NCBI RefSeq assembly: GCF_005765165.1
Contig: NZ_VCIW01000016.1
Span: 114,187 to 178,186, forward strand
Source of the DNA: Paenibacillus antri
GTDB lineage: Bacteria > Bacillota > Bacilli > Paenibacillales > YIM-B00363
Length of the DNA: 64,000 nucleotides
Direction: 5' to 3'
The notes below the pieces were generated by a model, which was given only the letters and a program-made list of their open reading frames with translations, did not search any database and was not told where the DNA came from. The position numbers and the translations under genes are program-made. Within the stretch, counting starts at the first letter, position 1. Each line of letters opens with the position of its first letter. This document shows, one piece after another, positions 53,584 through 62,080 of this stretch.

Positions 53584-54033
53584 ATGCAGGCCGAACTCAT
53601 TAACCCGTTCTTGACTTCTTCGATACAAGTATTCGAGACGATCGTTCAAGTGAAGCCCACCGTGGGCAAATTACAGCTAAAGCAAATGCGATATACGGAA
53701 GATTACGTATGGCTTAAAATCCGCATCCACGGCCAGATGGAGAAGGAGATCTTGTTCGGCTTCCCCGACACGATGGCGATGAATATCGTCTCGACGATGC
53801 TCGGAGGATATGCGGTCACGGAGCTCGACGACATGTGCCGGAGCGCCGTAGCGGAGCTGGGCAATATGATCAGCGGCAATGCCAGCACGATACTGTATCA
53901 CAACGGCATCGCCGTCGACATTACGCCGCCGAGCCTCGTCGGCGACGGCGCGATCGATTGGGGCAAGAAGGCCGTCAGCATCCCGTTATCGGTCGAGCGG
54001 ATCGGAGATTTCGACATCAATATTCTCGTCTGA
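53584..54033 (+). CDS. cheX: Stand-alone CheX-family protein under c-di-GMP riboswitch control
   Basis: 149 residues, a single CheC/CheX/FliY-type domain. The phosphatase motif is present (AVAELGNMISGNAS with Glu91 and Asn94), so it should dephosphorylate a CheY-like receiver. GAGGGGGAG precedes the ATG at 53584. It has no chemotaxis genes beside it; the only CheA-like operon in the window, 6 kb away, carries two CheX domains of its own. Expression depends on the c-di-GMP riboswitch directly upstream. Confidence 0.9.
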   Translation: MQAELINPFLTSSIQVFETIVQVKPTVGKLQLKQMRYTEDYVWLKIRIHGQMEKEILFGFPDTMAMNIVSTMLGGYAVTELDDMCRSAVAELGNMISGNASTILYHNGIAVDITPPSLVGDGAIDWGKKAVSIPLSVERIGDFDINILV

Positions 54034-54061
54034 CGCGCGGACGCACGGAGGAACGCTGCTC

Positions 54062-54970
54062 ATGGCAAGGCTTGGGTTTATCGTGAACGCCGCTTCCGGC
54101 AACGGGCGAGGGGCGAAGGTTTGGTCCGCCGTCGAACGGGAGCTTTCGGCAAGAAGCGTGCCGTACGACGTCTTTCGGACGGAGGCGTCCGGCCACGCGA
54201 CGGCGCTCGCGCAGCGGATGGTCCGGGATCGGTCGTACGATTCGATCACGGCGATCGGCGGCGACGGCACGGTGAACGAGGTCGCGGCGGGGCTGCTCGG
54301 CAGCGACGTGGCGCTCGGGCATATCGGCGCCGGCTCGGGCAACGATTTCGCGCGGGCTATGGGGCTGCCTTCGGAGCCGAGCGAGGCGGTCGAGGCGCTC
54401 GTGCGCGGGGATCGGCTCGAGATCGACGTCGGCCGCGCGGGCGGGCGCGTCTTCGTCAATTCGTTCGGTTCCGGCTTCGACGGCGAAGTGGCCGCGAGGT
54501 CGAACGGCTCTCCGTGGAAGCGGTGGATGAATAAGATCGGACTGGGCGCCGTCTCCTACGGTTTGATCGTACTGGCGGCGCTCGGCGCATATCGTCCTGC
54601 GCGGGTCAACGTCGCATTGGACGGCCGATCGTACGACTTCGATGACGTCTGGCTCGTCGTCGCGGCGAATTTGCCGTATCTCGGCGGCGGGATGCATATT
54701 TGTCCCGGCGCGTCCGCGACGGACGGCGTCATGGACGTGTGCGTCGTGCACGGCCTCGGGCGGCTGCGGCTGCTGCGCCACTTCCCGCTCATTTATCGCG
54801 GCGCGCATGTCTCGCTGCCGTATGTTACGATGCTGCGCGGCGCGCGCCTGAGTCTGAAGAGCGATCGAACGCTGGCCTGCCACGTGGACGGGGAAACCGC
54901 CGAGCCGTTGGTTACCGAGCTGACGCTCGTTCCGCGGGGGCTCTCGTTGATCGTTCCGGAGCGCCAATGA
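54062..54970 (+). CDS. Diacylglycerol/lipid kinase family protein (DgkB/YegS-like)
   Basis: 302 residues. The ATP site GGDGTVNEV (about 63-71) and the GAGSGNDFARAMG loop are intact. Phosphorylates diacylglycerol or a related lipid at the membrane. ATG at 54062 follows GGAGG; the frame is open further upstream inside cheX. It lies 28 bases after cheX and may share its riboswitch-controlled transcript. Confidence 0.88.
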   Translation: MARLGFIVNAASGNGRGAKVWSAVERELSARSVPYDVFRTEASGHATALAQRMVRDRSYDSITAIGGDGTVNEVAAGLLGSDVALGHIGAGSGNDFARAMGLPSEPSEAVEALVRGDRLEIDVGRAGGRVFVNSFGSGFDGEVAARSNGSPWKRWMNKIGLGAVSYGLIVLAALGAYRPARVNVALDGRSYDFDDVWLVVAANLPYLGGGMHICPGASATDGVMDVCVVHGLGRLRLLRHFPLIYRGAHVSLPYVTMLRGARLSLKSDRTLACHVDGETAEPLVTELTLVPRGLSLIVPERQ

Positions 54971-54983
54971 CGTTGGTTGGGAG

Positions 54984-55025
54984 CAACCCGTTTCGCCGGT
55001 TCGGCGGTGCGGGTTGTTTGGCATG
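54984..55025 (+). terminator. Possible weak terminator after the lipid kinase gene
   Basis: GCAACCCG and CGGGTTGT enclose an inner CGCCG/CGGCG stem, followed only by TTGG. Poor T-run, so uncertain. Confidence 0.35.
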
Positions 55026-55138
55026 TTCCGAAGGAGCTTGCAACCGGGGGAGCGGAACATGGCGAGCGAGGACGTCTCGTCGGACGTTGTATGCTACAAT
55101 GGAAGCGTTGCACTCGGAACCTGAGGGAGGAACGAACC

Positions 55139-55546
55139 ATGTATGAAGCGCTGCATCATGTCGCGGTCGTCGTCGTCGATCTGGAACGAGCCAGACGATT
55201 CTACGGCGGCGTGCTCGGACTCGAGGAATTGGACGGCCGTCCCGCCTTTCCGTTCCCCGGCGCGTGGTATGCGCTCGGGGAGGATCAACTGCATCTGATC
55301 GTGCATGACGAGGCCAAGACGCTGCGAGGCGCCTTCTCGATCGATTCGAAAGACGGCCACTTCGCCGTACGCGTGCGCGACGCCTCGGAAGTGAGAGCCC
55401 GGCTCGAGGCGGCCGATTGGCCGTTCGACGATCGCCCGCAGAGCATTACGGGGTGGCACCAATTGTTCACGACGGATCCGGACGGCAACGTCCTAGAATT
55501 CAACAGCAAAATTCCCTCGCGGGAGGAAGGCGGCAAAAACGAATGA
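55139..55546 (+). CDS. VOC superfamily (glyoxalase/bleomycin-resistance fold) protein
   Basis: 135 residues, two beta-alpha-beta-beta-beta modules. Metal-ligand candidates are His in LHHVAVVV (about 5-6), His in QLHLIVHD (about 45) and Glu in NVLEF (about 123), the usual VOC positions. Substrate unknown. GAGGGAGG precedes the ATG. The ThuA-like gene starts inside its stop codon (ATGA at 55543-55546), so the two are co-expressed. Confidence 0.85.
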   Translation: MYEALHHVAVVVVDLERARRFYGGVLGLEELDGRPAFPFPGAWYALGEDQLHLIVHDEAKTLRGAFSIDSKDGHFAVRVRDASEVRARLEAADWPFDDRPQSITGWHQLFTTDPDGNVLEFNSKIPSREEGGKNE

Positions 55547-56187
55547 CGAAGAAAACCGTAATCGCCCTAGTAGGAGACTATTATCATCGTGCGTCGTGGG
55601 CGGAAGCGGCGCTGCGCCTCGCCGCGGCGGGCCTGGAGGACGTAGAATTGCGGTTCGTCGAGGAAGCGGGATTCGAAGCGGCGTTGGGAGAAGGTCCCGG
55701 GATGGTCGTCTTGTTCAAGGAGGATCGCGTCGATCCGAACGCGGACGAACCGCGGCGCTGGATGAGCGAAGCGCTGCAACGGAAAGCGTCGGATTACGTA
55801 GAAGCGGGAGGAAGCTGGCTCGCGTGGCATTCCGGTCTGGCGAGTTACGATCCTGAGGGGCCTTACGTGAAGATGCTTCGAGGATATTTCGAATTCCATC
55901 CGGCGCAACATCAGCAGGTGCGTTACTCTCCGACGGCGGCGGACGAAGCGGCTTATGAATTGTATGACGAGCATTACTTCGTCTCGTGCGACGAAGCGAA
56001 TACGAACGTCTTCCTGCGATCGTCCTCCGTGGACGGGGATTCGATCGCAGGCTGGTCGCATACGTTCGGCCGAGGGTTCGTCGCTTGTTACACGCCGGCG
56101 CACAACGAAGAGGCGTTGAGCGGGGAAGCCGTCGCCTCGACGCTTCGGAAGCTTCTCGCGCGCGGGCTCGGTCTGGAGCCGAAGTAA
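55543..56187 (+). CDS. ThuA-like domain protein
   Basis: 214 residues with a glutamine-amidotransferase-like fold typical of the ThuA family (AWHSGLASY near 90 and ending in GFVACYTPAHNEE). ThuA proteins are linked to trehalose or other sugar catabolism, but the reaction is unknown. It is co-translated with the upstream VOC gene. Confidence 0.8.
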   Translation: MTKKTVIALVGDYYHRASWAEAALRLAAAGLEDVELRFVEEAGFEAALGEGPGMVVLFKEDRVDPNADEPRRWMSEALQRKASDYVEAGGSWLAWHSGLASYDPEGPYVKMLRGYFEFHPAQHQQVRYSPTAADEAAYELYDEHYFVSCDEANTNVFLRSSSVDGDSIAGWSHTFGRGFVACYTPAHNEEALSGEAVASTLRKLLARGLGLEPK

Positions 56188-56190
56188 ATG

Positions 56191-56385
56191 CTACTTCTTG
56201 TTCGCGCGGTTCCGGTTCAGGCGCGTGTACGTAAACAGCGCCGCGAGCACCATCGCGCCGATGGCGATGCTCTCCGTCGTCTCCGGATCGACGCCGAAGG
56301 CGGCGCAGACGAGCTTCGCAAGATTGTTCGTGGCGAAGGCGACAAGCAAGATGATCAATGGGCGGAAAAAGTTATACTTTTGCAA
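56191..56385 (-). CDS. Small two-helix membrane protein (64 aa)
   Basis: TTG at 56385 is preceded by a perfect GAGGAGG at eight bases. An ATG at 56427 overlaps the diguanylate cyclase stop and is the alternative start. Two hydrophobic segments (about residues 8-24 and 39-54) and a basic C-terminus. Function unknown. It is immediately downstream of the PAS-GGDEF gene, so the two are probably co-transcribed. Confidence 0.65.
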   Translation of the reverse strand: MQKYNFFRPLIILLVAFATNNLAKLVCAAFGVDPETTESIAIGAMVLAALFTYTRLNRNRANKK

Positions 56386-56419
56386 TCGGGAAGCCTCCTC
56401 AGGAAGTCGTGCGTTTCGG

Positions 56420-57730
56420 TTATTCATGACGGAACGAAAGCTTATCATACACTTCTACGCGATTCTTGCCGTTACGTTTCGCCGCATACAGCGCCCGATC
56501 CGCCCGTTCGATGAATGGGACGATATCGGCCGAGGTCGGGCGCGTCATGCTGGAGACGCCGACGCTGATCGTGACGACCGGCAGCACGTCCGATTGCGGA
56601 TGGGGTATGGCCAACGATTCGATCGTCGTCCGAAGCTGCTCGGCCACGGTCTCGGCGCCGAACACGTCCGTCTCCGGCAGCAGCACCGCGAATTCTTCGC
56701 CGCCGAAACGCGCGAGCAGATCGCCCGGCCGCTTCAGCATTCGGCTCGCCGCCACGGTGACGCGCTTCAAGCAGTCGTCCCCGGTCAGGTGGCCGTACAT
56801 ATCGTTATATTTCTTGAAATTGTCGATGTCGAACAACAGCAGGGCGATCGGCAGCTTGTTGCGCCTCGCGCGATTGACTTCGCGGGTCATCACCGCGTCG
56901 AAATATCGCCGGTTCGCGATGTTCGTAAGTCCGTCCAGCTGCGACAGCCGCTGAAGCCGTTCCTTCTCGATGCTGCGCTTGGTCACGTTCCGAAGCACGA
57001 CTTGGAGCAGCTTCTTCCCGTTGTGTTCGACGAACGCGGCGGTGCCTTCGACGTCGATGACTTCCCGGGTTTTCCTCCGGACGAGCTTCGTCTCGAACGC
57101 GGGCAGTTCGCCGGACTCCATGCCGTAGATGCGCTGCATCAACAATTCCATCTTGCGCTGGGCGTCGGGCATCAAGTAGTCGAACATGTTCGTGCCGAGC
57201 AGCTCGTCCGGATGATCGGCTTGCACGAGTCGGGCGCACGCTTCGTTGCAGAAGACGATCTCGCCTTCGTCGTGAATAAGAATCGAGTCCGGGGACAGCT
57301 GCACGAGGGTGCGGTACCGCTCCTCGCTTTCCCGGATGAACCGTTCGGATCGCTTGCGCTCCGTAATGTCGCGGGTAACGCCGAGCAGCGATTCCGGCCG
57401 GCCGGCGGCGGCGTCGAAGAACGGCGTCAGCGTCGTCTCGACGATGCGTTCGTTGCCGAGGAACGTGACCGGTTCTTCGTACAAAATGGTGCGGCGGGAG
57501 GCGACGGCCTCCGTAAATTTGGCTTGCACGAAGTCGACGACGTCAGGCGGCAGCGTCTCCGCAATCGTGCGGCCGATCATCGCCTCCGTGAGGCCGGTAT
57601 GACGCAAGTACGCGGCATTGACGGATTCGAATCGGAACTCGTAAGGAGCCGAGTCGCCGGTCACGCGCACTAAAAACAGTAAATCGTCGGTTGTATCGAT
57701 ATAGAGCTTGGAAAGCTTCGTAATGTCCAT
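56420..57730 (-). CDS. PAS-PAS-GGDEF diguanylate cyclase
   Basis: 436 residues. Two PAS domains (about 1-115 and 125-245, LFLVRVTGDSAPYEFRFES and SPDSILIHDEGEIVFCNEA) precede the GGDEF domain (about 275-430). The active site is canonical RFGGEEF, and the inhibitory RxxD site is present five residues earlier (RPGD), so product feedback is expected. Cytoplasmic. ATG at 57730 with AGGGAA upstream; a longer frame begins at 57775 without a good site. Confidence 0.9.
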   Translation of the reverse strand: MDITKLSKLYIDTTDDLLFLVRVTGDSAPYEFRFESVNAAYLRHTGLTEAMIGRTIAETLPPDVVDFVQAKFTEAVASRRTILYEEPVTFLGNERIVETTLTPFFDAAAGRPESLLGVTRDITERKRSERFIRESEERYRTLVQLSPDSILIHDEGEIVFCNEACARLVQADHPDELLGTNMFDYLMPDAQRKMELLMQRIYGMESGELPAFETKLVRRKTREVIDVEGTAAFVEHNGKKLLQVVLRNVTKRSIEKERLQRLSQLDGLTNIANRRYFDAVMTREVNRARRNKLPIALLLFDIDNFKKYNDMYGHLTGDDCLKRVTVAASRMLKRPGDLLARFGGEEFAVLLPETDVFGAETVAEQLRTTIESLAIPHPQSDVLPVVTISVGVSSMTRPTSADIVPFIERADRALYAAKRNGKNRVEVYDKLSFRHE

Positions 57731-57840
57731 CCGATTCCCTGACCTTTCGCTGATGCGGGGACGAAACATCGCCATTAAACAATAATTAGTACTATACCAT
57801 ATTATCGAAGAAATCAGGCTATGAATTGAGAGGGATTTCC

Positions 57841-58917
57841 TTGTTTATTTTGCAACTCGGGCCGCTAAGCCTGAACGGTCCGTTGCTCTTGCTGCTGTGG
57901 TTCGGCGCGAGCGGATATGCGGTCGTCCGCGCGTCCGGCATCGGCGAGGAGGCGAAGGAGCGCATCCGTTCCGCCTTGCTCGGAGGCGGCATCCTCTGGC
58001 TTCTCGTTTGGAAAACGTCCCTTCTCTGGCTCGATCCGCAAGGCGTCCTCGCCCATCCGTCTTCGCTCTTGTACCTCGACGGCGGAACGACGGGGCGGTA
58101 CGCGGCGACCGGGATCGCCGTCGTCTACGCGGCGTTCCGGTGGCGCGACTCGCCGCGCCTGCTCGCGTCGGGCGCGGCGGCGCTGGTCTTATACGCCGCG
58201 TCGGGCGCGTTCGCGATGCAGCTCGGCTACGCGGCGCTCGGGCGGCCTGAGTTCGCTCCCGCGACCGCGGCGGCGGCCGCGCTCGCGACCGGCGTCTGGT
58301 TCGCGGTCCGGCACGCTTGGCGCCGCGCGGCGACGGTTCGCAAAGCCGCGATCGAATCGGCCGTCTGGGTCGTCGCGGCGGCGCTGCTGCTCGGCGTCGC
58401 GGCGGAAGCGGCCGACGTCTACGAGGCGCGGGTGCGCGAATCGGCCGCCGGCGTCGGATCCGCGGCCGGTCAGCTCGCGCCGGACGTCGAGCTGACGCTG
58501 CCGGACGGCGCGACCGCGCCGCTGTCCGCTTATCGCGGACGTCCCGTGTTCGTCAACTTCTGGGCGAGCTGGTGTCCGCCGTGTCGGGCGGAGATGCCCT
58601 CGCTGCAGCGGCTGCACGAAACGTTCGATGCGAGGGGCGTCGCCGTGCTCGCCGTAAACATGGCGACGACGGAAGCTCGCCCCGATGCAGGGGAACGTTA
58701 CCTCGCGGAGCGCGGGTTTACGATGCCTGCCGTGTCGGACGCGAGCGGGGAAGCGAAGCGCGCGTTCCGCGTCCGCGCGTACCCGACGTCGTTCGCGATC
58801 GACGCGGACGGCGTCATCGTCGGGCGGTACGAAGGCGCGATGCATTACCGGGCGATGGCGGAGGAGCTCGAACGGCTGCTATCGCCTTCGACCGCCGAGA
58901 GGCGGGAGCGGCCATGA
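57841..58917 (+). CDS. Membrane-anchored thioredoxin-like (TlpA/ResA) protein
   Basis: 358 residues. An unusual N-terminal membrane domain with five or six helices (about 1-195) begins like prolipoprotein diacylglyceryl transferase (LQLGPLSLNGPLLLLLWFG) but lacks its catalytic motifs. The C-terminal extracellular thioredoxin domain (about 215-350) has WCPPC (about 247) and a cis-Pro in AYPTSF. Likely reduces disulfides outside the membrane. TTG at 57841 follows GAGAGGGA; an earlier TTG at 57826 is possible. Its stop overlaps the next gene. Confidence 0.78.
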   Translation: MFILQLGPLSLNGPLLLLLWFGASGYAVVRASGIGEEAKERIRSALLGGGILWLLVWKTSLLWLDPQGVLAHPSSLLYLDGGTTGRYAATGIAVVYAAFRWRDSPRLLASGAAALVLYAASGAFAMQLGYAALGRPEFAPATAAAAALATGVWFAVRHAWRRAATVRKAAIESAVWVVAAALLLGVAAEAADVYEARVRESAAGVGSAAGQLAPDVELTLPDGATAPLSAYRGRPVFVNFWASWCPPCRAEMPSLQRLHETFDARGVAVLAVNMATTEARPDAGERYLAERGFTMPAVSDASGEAKRAFRVRAYPTSFAIDADGVIVGRYEGAMHYRAMAEELERLLSPSTAERRERP

Positions 58918-59852
58918 AGGGGATCGCCACCGTCACGATGAATGCGGCGATCGACAAGACGTACCGGGTTCCGTCGCTCCCGCTCGGCCGCGTTACGCGG
59001 ATTCCGGAGATGGTCGCTTACCCCGGCGGGAAGGGCATCAACGTCGCGCGCGCGCTGCGGCAGCTCGGCTGCGACGTCGTCGCGACCGGCTTCGTCGCCG
59101 GGTTCAACGGCGCGTACATCCGCACCGCGCTGTCGGACCAAGGCGTCGCGCACGACTTCGTCGACGTCGCGGGCGAGTCGCGGCTGTGCCTGAACGTCCT
59201 GCACGACGGCGGGGCGTCGACCGAGCTGCTCGAGCCCGGACCGTCCGCGACGGAAGCGGATTTCGCCGCGCTCGAACGGAAGGTCGCGGCGCTCGCGGAG
59301 CGGAGCGCGATCGTCTGCCTCTCCGGCAGCGCTCCAACGGGCGTTCCCGCGAATGCGTACGAGCGGCTTGTCGGCATCGTCCGCAAGGCGGGCGCGCTCG
59401 CTTTCCTCGATGCGAGCGGCGCCTTGCTCGCGGGCGGCGTCCGCGCCGCGCCCGACTTCGTCAAGCCGAACGAGCACGAAGTCGCGGCGCTGTCGTCGCA
59501 GCCGGCGACGGACGAGGCGGCGCTGGCCGCCTGCGCGCGCGAGCTCGTCGGCGCGCGCGGCATCGGCTGCGCGGCGATCACGCTCGGCGCGGCGGGCGCT
59601 CTCGTCGGCTGCGGCGATGCCGTCTACCGCGTGCGCGTGCCGGCGCTGCGCGTCGTCAGCGCCGTCGGCTGCGGCGACGCGTTCGTCGCCGGCATGGCCG
59701 CCGGGACGCTGCGGGGCGATCCGCTCGAGCAGCGCATTCGCCTCGCCGCCGCGGCCGCCTGCGCGAATGCGCTGCACCGCGAAGCCGGCCGGATCGATCC
59801 GGCCGAGCTTGAACGGCTGCTGCCGATGATCGACATTACGCAAGTAGAATAG
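58914..59852 (+). CDS. PfkB-family hexose-phosphate kinase (1-phosphofructokinase-like)
   Basis: 312 residues. N-terminal PfkB signature GGKGINVARALRQLG (about 38) and C-terminal SAVGCGDAFVAGMAAG with the catalytic Asp (about 254), in the order typical of FruK/LacC enzymes. It phosphorylates fructose-1-phosphate, tagatose-6-phosphate or a similar sugar phosphate. No PTS or fru genes are adjacent. The ATG overlaps the TlpA-like stop (ATGA). Confidence 0.87.
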   Translation: MKGIATVTMNAAIDKTYRVPSLPLGRVTRIPEMVAYPGGKGINVARALRQLGCDVVATGFVAGFNGAYIRTALSDQGVAHDFVDVAGESRLCLNVLHDGGASTELLEPGPSATEADFAALERKVAALAERSAIVCLSGSAPTGVPANAYERLVGIVRKAGALAFLDASGALLAGGVRAAPDFVKPNEHEVAALSSQPATDEAALAACARELVGARGIGCAAITLGAAGALVGCGDAVYRVRVPALRVVSAVGCGDAFVAGMAAGTLRGDPLEQRIRLAAAAACANALHREAGRIDPAELERLLPMIDITQVE

Positions 59853-59862
59853 GAATGGAGGG

Positions 59863-59886
59863 GGCCGCTCTGGGAGCGGCCTTTTC
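59863..59886 (+). terminator. Intrinsic terminator after the PfkB kinase gene
   Basis: GGCCGCTC / GAGCGGCC with a 3-base loop, then TTTT. Confidence 0.85.
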
Positions 59887-60034
59887 CGCAACTTACGACC
59901 TGTAAATAACTTTGTACCATAGGAAACTGAGCGCGAATGGAAGACGACCTGAAAAAACGCTGAACGCGCATTGACTATTTTCGAGATTGAGAGCAGACTA
60001 TTGTAAAATCCTGTGAGATTAAGGAGAGTTTTCG

Positions 60035-60250
60035 ATGCCTTATATCAACCTGCAAATTACGAGAGGGGCGTCCCGCGAGCAAAAGGCTCAAGTCGTTAAG
60101 GAATTTACGGAGACGCTCGTTCGCGTGTTGGGAAAGAAGCCGGAACACACCCATATCGTCATTCAAGAGATCGAGGACGAGAATTGGGGATATTCGGGGG
60201 TGTTGACGGACGATTTTCGAAAACAAGACGCTGCCGGCCAAGACTCCTGA
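60035..60250 (+). CDS. 4-oxalocrotonate tautomerase family protein
   Basis: 71 residues with the catalytic Pro directly after the initiator Met (MPYINLQITRG) and the basic Arg at position 10, as in the tautomerase superfamily. Small oligomeric enzymes that shift keto/enol forms of dicarboxylates. AAGGAGAG precedes the ATG. The esterase gene follows after 15 bases. Confidence 0.85.
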   Translation: MPYINLQITRGASREQKAQVVKEFTETLVRVLGKKPEHTHIVIQEIEDENWGYSGVLTDDFRKQDAAGQDS

Positions 60251-60265
60251 GAAAAGAGGGTTCCA

Positions 60266-61012
60266 ATGGCACTGTTACAATGCCAGTTTTTCGCCGAATC
60301 GCTCGGCGTGCAAGCGACGATGAACGTGATCCTGCCGCAGCGTCGAGGGCGGCCGCCTGAGGGAGGGCATCCGGTGCTCTACCTGCTGCACGGCAACTCG
60401 GACGATCATTCGATGTGGATTCGGCGCACGTCGGTGGAACGATACGCCGAGGCGCGAGGACTCGCGGTCGTCATGCCGGCCGTCAATCGCAGCTATTATA
60501 CGGATATGGCGTACGGCCCGAACTATTGGACGTTCGTAAGCGAGGAGCTGCCGGAGACGGCGCGATCGTTCTTCCCGATCGCCGAACGCAGGGAGGGTCG
60601 TTTCGTCGCGGGCTTGTCGATGGGCGGCTACGGCGCCTTCAAGCTGGCGCTTCGTCATCCCGACCGGTTCGCCGCGGCGGCGAGCTTGTCTGGAGCGCTG
60701 GATGTGTATCGCATGTGGGATATCCGCGAGGCGGACATGAAGCTGATCTTCGGGAAACGAAGCCGCATCCGCGGGAGCGACGACGACCTCTTCGCCTTGG
60801 CGCGGAAGAGAGTCGAAGAGGGCGCGACGCTGCCGAAGCTGTACCAGTGCTGCGGCACGGAGGATTTCCTGTATCGAGATAATATACGGTTTCGTGCGCA
60901 CGCCGAGCGACTCGGCTGCGAATTGACTTACCGCGAGGAAGCTGGAGATCACGAGTGGTCCTACTGGGATCGGAACATCGAACGCGTCATTCAATGGTTG
61001 CCGCTGCCATGA
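60266..61012 (+). CDS. Alpha/beta hydrolase-fold esterase (esterase D-like)
   Basis: 248 residues. Nucleophile Ser in GLSMGGYGA (about 117), acid Asp in CGTEDFLY (about 200) and His in GDHEWSYW (about 232) form a complete triad in the order of the esterase D/acetylesterase family. Cytoplasmic, no signal peptide. The stop overlaps the TauE start in ATGA. Confidence 0.86.
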   Translation: MALLQCQFFAESLGVQATMNVILPQRRGRPPEGGHPVLYLLHGNSDDHSMWIRRTSVERYAEARGLAVVMPAVNRSYYTDMAYGPNYWTFVSEELPETARSFFPIAERREGRFVAGLSMGGYGAFKLALRHPDRFAAAASLSGALDVYRMWDIREADMKLIFGKRSRIRGSDDDLFALARKRVEEGATLPKLYQCCGTEDFLYRDNIRFRAHAERLGCELTYREEAGDHEWSYWDRNIERVIQWLPLP

Positions 61013-61839
61013 TCATTACGATTCTTTTATTACTGTCGATCGGCATCCTCGCGTCGACGTTCGGCAGCATCGTGGGCTTAGGCGGGGGCATTATCATCAT
61101 CCCGGCCTTGTTGTATTTGGATCCTGTTCTCCTGCACCGGGGCATCTCCACCGCATCGGCTGTCGGAACGTCTATGGTCGTATTGGTGTTCACCGCACTG
61201 TCGTCGACGCTCGCATTCCATAAGCAGAAGAAGGTGGACGTGCGGAGCGGCTTGCTGTTCTTCGCGAGCAGCGGTCCCGCAGCGTTACTCGGCGCTTCGT
61301 TCACGGGACTGATCGCGCCCGGACCGTTCCAGATCGGCTTCGGCTGTTTTATTTTGTTCGTGTCCGCTCTGCTTTTGCTGAAGAGCCGCCTGAAGCCGTT
61401 GCCGATCTCCTGGAAATACCGTAGATCCTATACGGATGCAGCCGGTATTACGCATCATTATGGTTACAACCTATCGTTGGCTCTCCCGGTCGGCTTTAGC
61501 GTCGGATTCGTGTCCGGCCTGTTCGGCATCGGCGGGGGATCGTTGTTCGTGCCGCTTATGATCTTGCTTTTCGCTTTCCCCGCGCATCTCGCCACGGCCA
61601 CTTCAATGTTCGTCATCTTCTTGAGCTCGATCACGGGAAGCCTCGGCCATACGCTCTATGGCGAGATCGACTGGTTCAGTGCATTGTTTCTTGCGCCGGG
61701 CGCCTGGATCGGCGGCCGCTGGGGCGCCGCGATCGCGAATCGGTTAAGCGGGAACGCGCTGCTGTGGGTGATGCGAGTTGCAATGGTGCTGCTCGGCTTG
61801 CGGATGATTTGGAGCGGAGTCTTGCTGGTGGAGGTATAA
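61009..61839 (+). CDS. TauE/SafE family sulfite/anion exporter-like membrane protein
   Basis: 276 residues with about eight membrane helices in two repeated halves, each with a GxGGG-type motif ([13 protein letters not shown] and [13 protein letters not shown]). The family moves sulfite, sulfoacetate or related organic anions. ATG at 61009 overlaps the esterase stop. Last gene of the GC-rich chromosome-like part; base composition drops sharply just after it. Confidence 0.87.
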   Translation: MIITILLLLSIGILASTFGSIVGLGGGIIIIPALLYLDPVLLHRGISTASAVGTSMVVLVFTALSSTLAFHKQKKVDVRSGLLFFASSGPAALLGASFTGLIAPGPFQIGFGCFILFVSALLLLKSRLKPLPISWKYRRSYTDAAGITHHYGYNLSLALPVGFSVGFVSGLFGIGGGSLFVPLMILLFAFPAHLATATSMFVIFLSSITGSLGHTLYGEIDWFSALFLAPGAWIGGRWGAAIANRLSGNALLWVMRVAMVLLGLRMIWSGVLLVEV

Positions 61840-61870
61840 TCATAAAGTACAATTGAATCTTGGGTGGGGC

Positions 61871-61901
61871 ATGGTTTCCCTTCGAAAGGAGGTGAAACCA
61901 T
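61871..61901 (+). other. Hairpin that hides the toxin ribosome binding site and start codon
   Basis: ATGGTTTC (61871-61878) pairs with GAAACCAT (61894-61901) and CCTT pairs with AAGG inside. The AAAGGAGG site and the ATG are therefore base-paired, which should block translation of the primary transcript. Confidence 0.75.
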
Positions 61902-61995
61902 GGAGTTGAAAGATGCGATAACAATCATGATTCTATTCGCAACATTTGTCTTAGCACTTTTAACATACATCGGGAATAACTACAAGAGAAAGTAA
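61900..61995 (+). CDS. Putative holin-like type I toxin peptide (31 aa)
   Basis: 31-residue peptide: a short acidic start (MELKDAI), one membrane helix (about 7-24, ITIMILFATFVLALLTYI) and a basic end (NNYKRK). This is the architecture of the putative holin-like toxin family (Pfam 16935) and of type I toxins such as BsrG/TxpA. It has a perfect AAAGGAGGTGA site that is locked in a hairpin, and a terminator overlapping its stop. The antitoxin RNA is not visible directly. Such peptides depolarise membranes when overexpressed. Confidence 0.72.
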   Translation: MELKDAITIMILFATFVLALLTYIGNNYKRK

Positions 61996-62034
61996 AAACC
62001 CACCCCAAGGTTTCGCGGCCAAAGGTGGGTTTTT
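61995..62034. terminator. Bidirectional terminator after the toxin gene
   Basis: AAAACCCACC (61995-62004) / GGTGGGTTTT (62024-62033). T-runs lie on both sides, so transcripts from either strand could end here. It could also end an antisense RNA coming from the right. Confidence 0.85.
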
Positions 62035-62080
62035 GAGCTTCTAAACCTGGAAGGGATCAACCCATCCAAGCCAATTGTAT

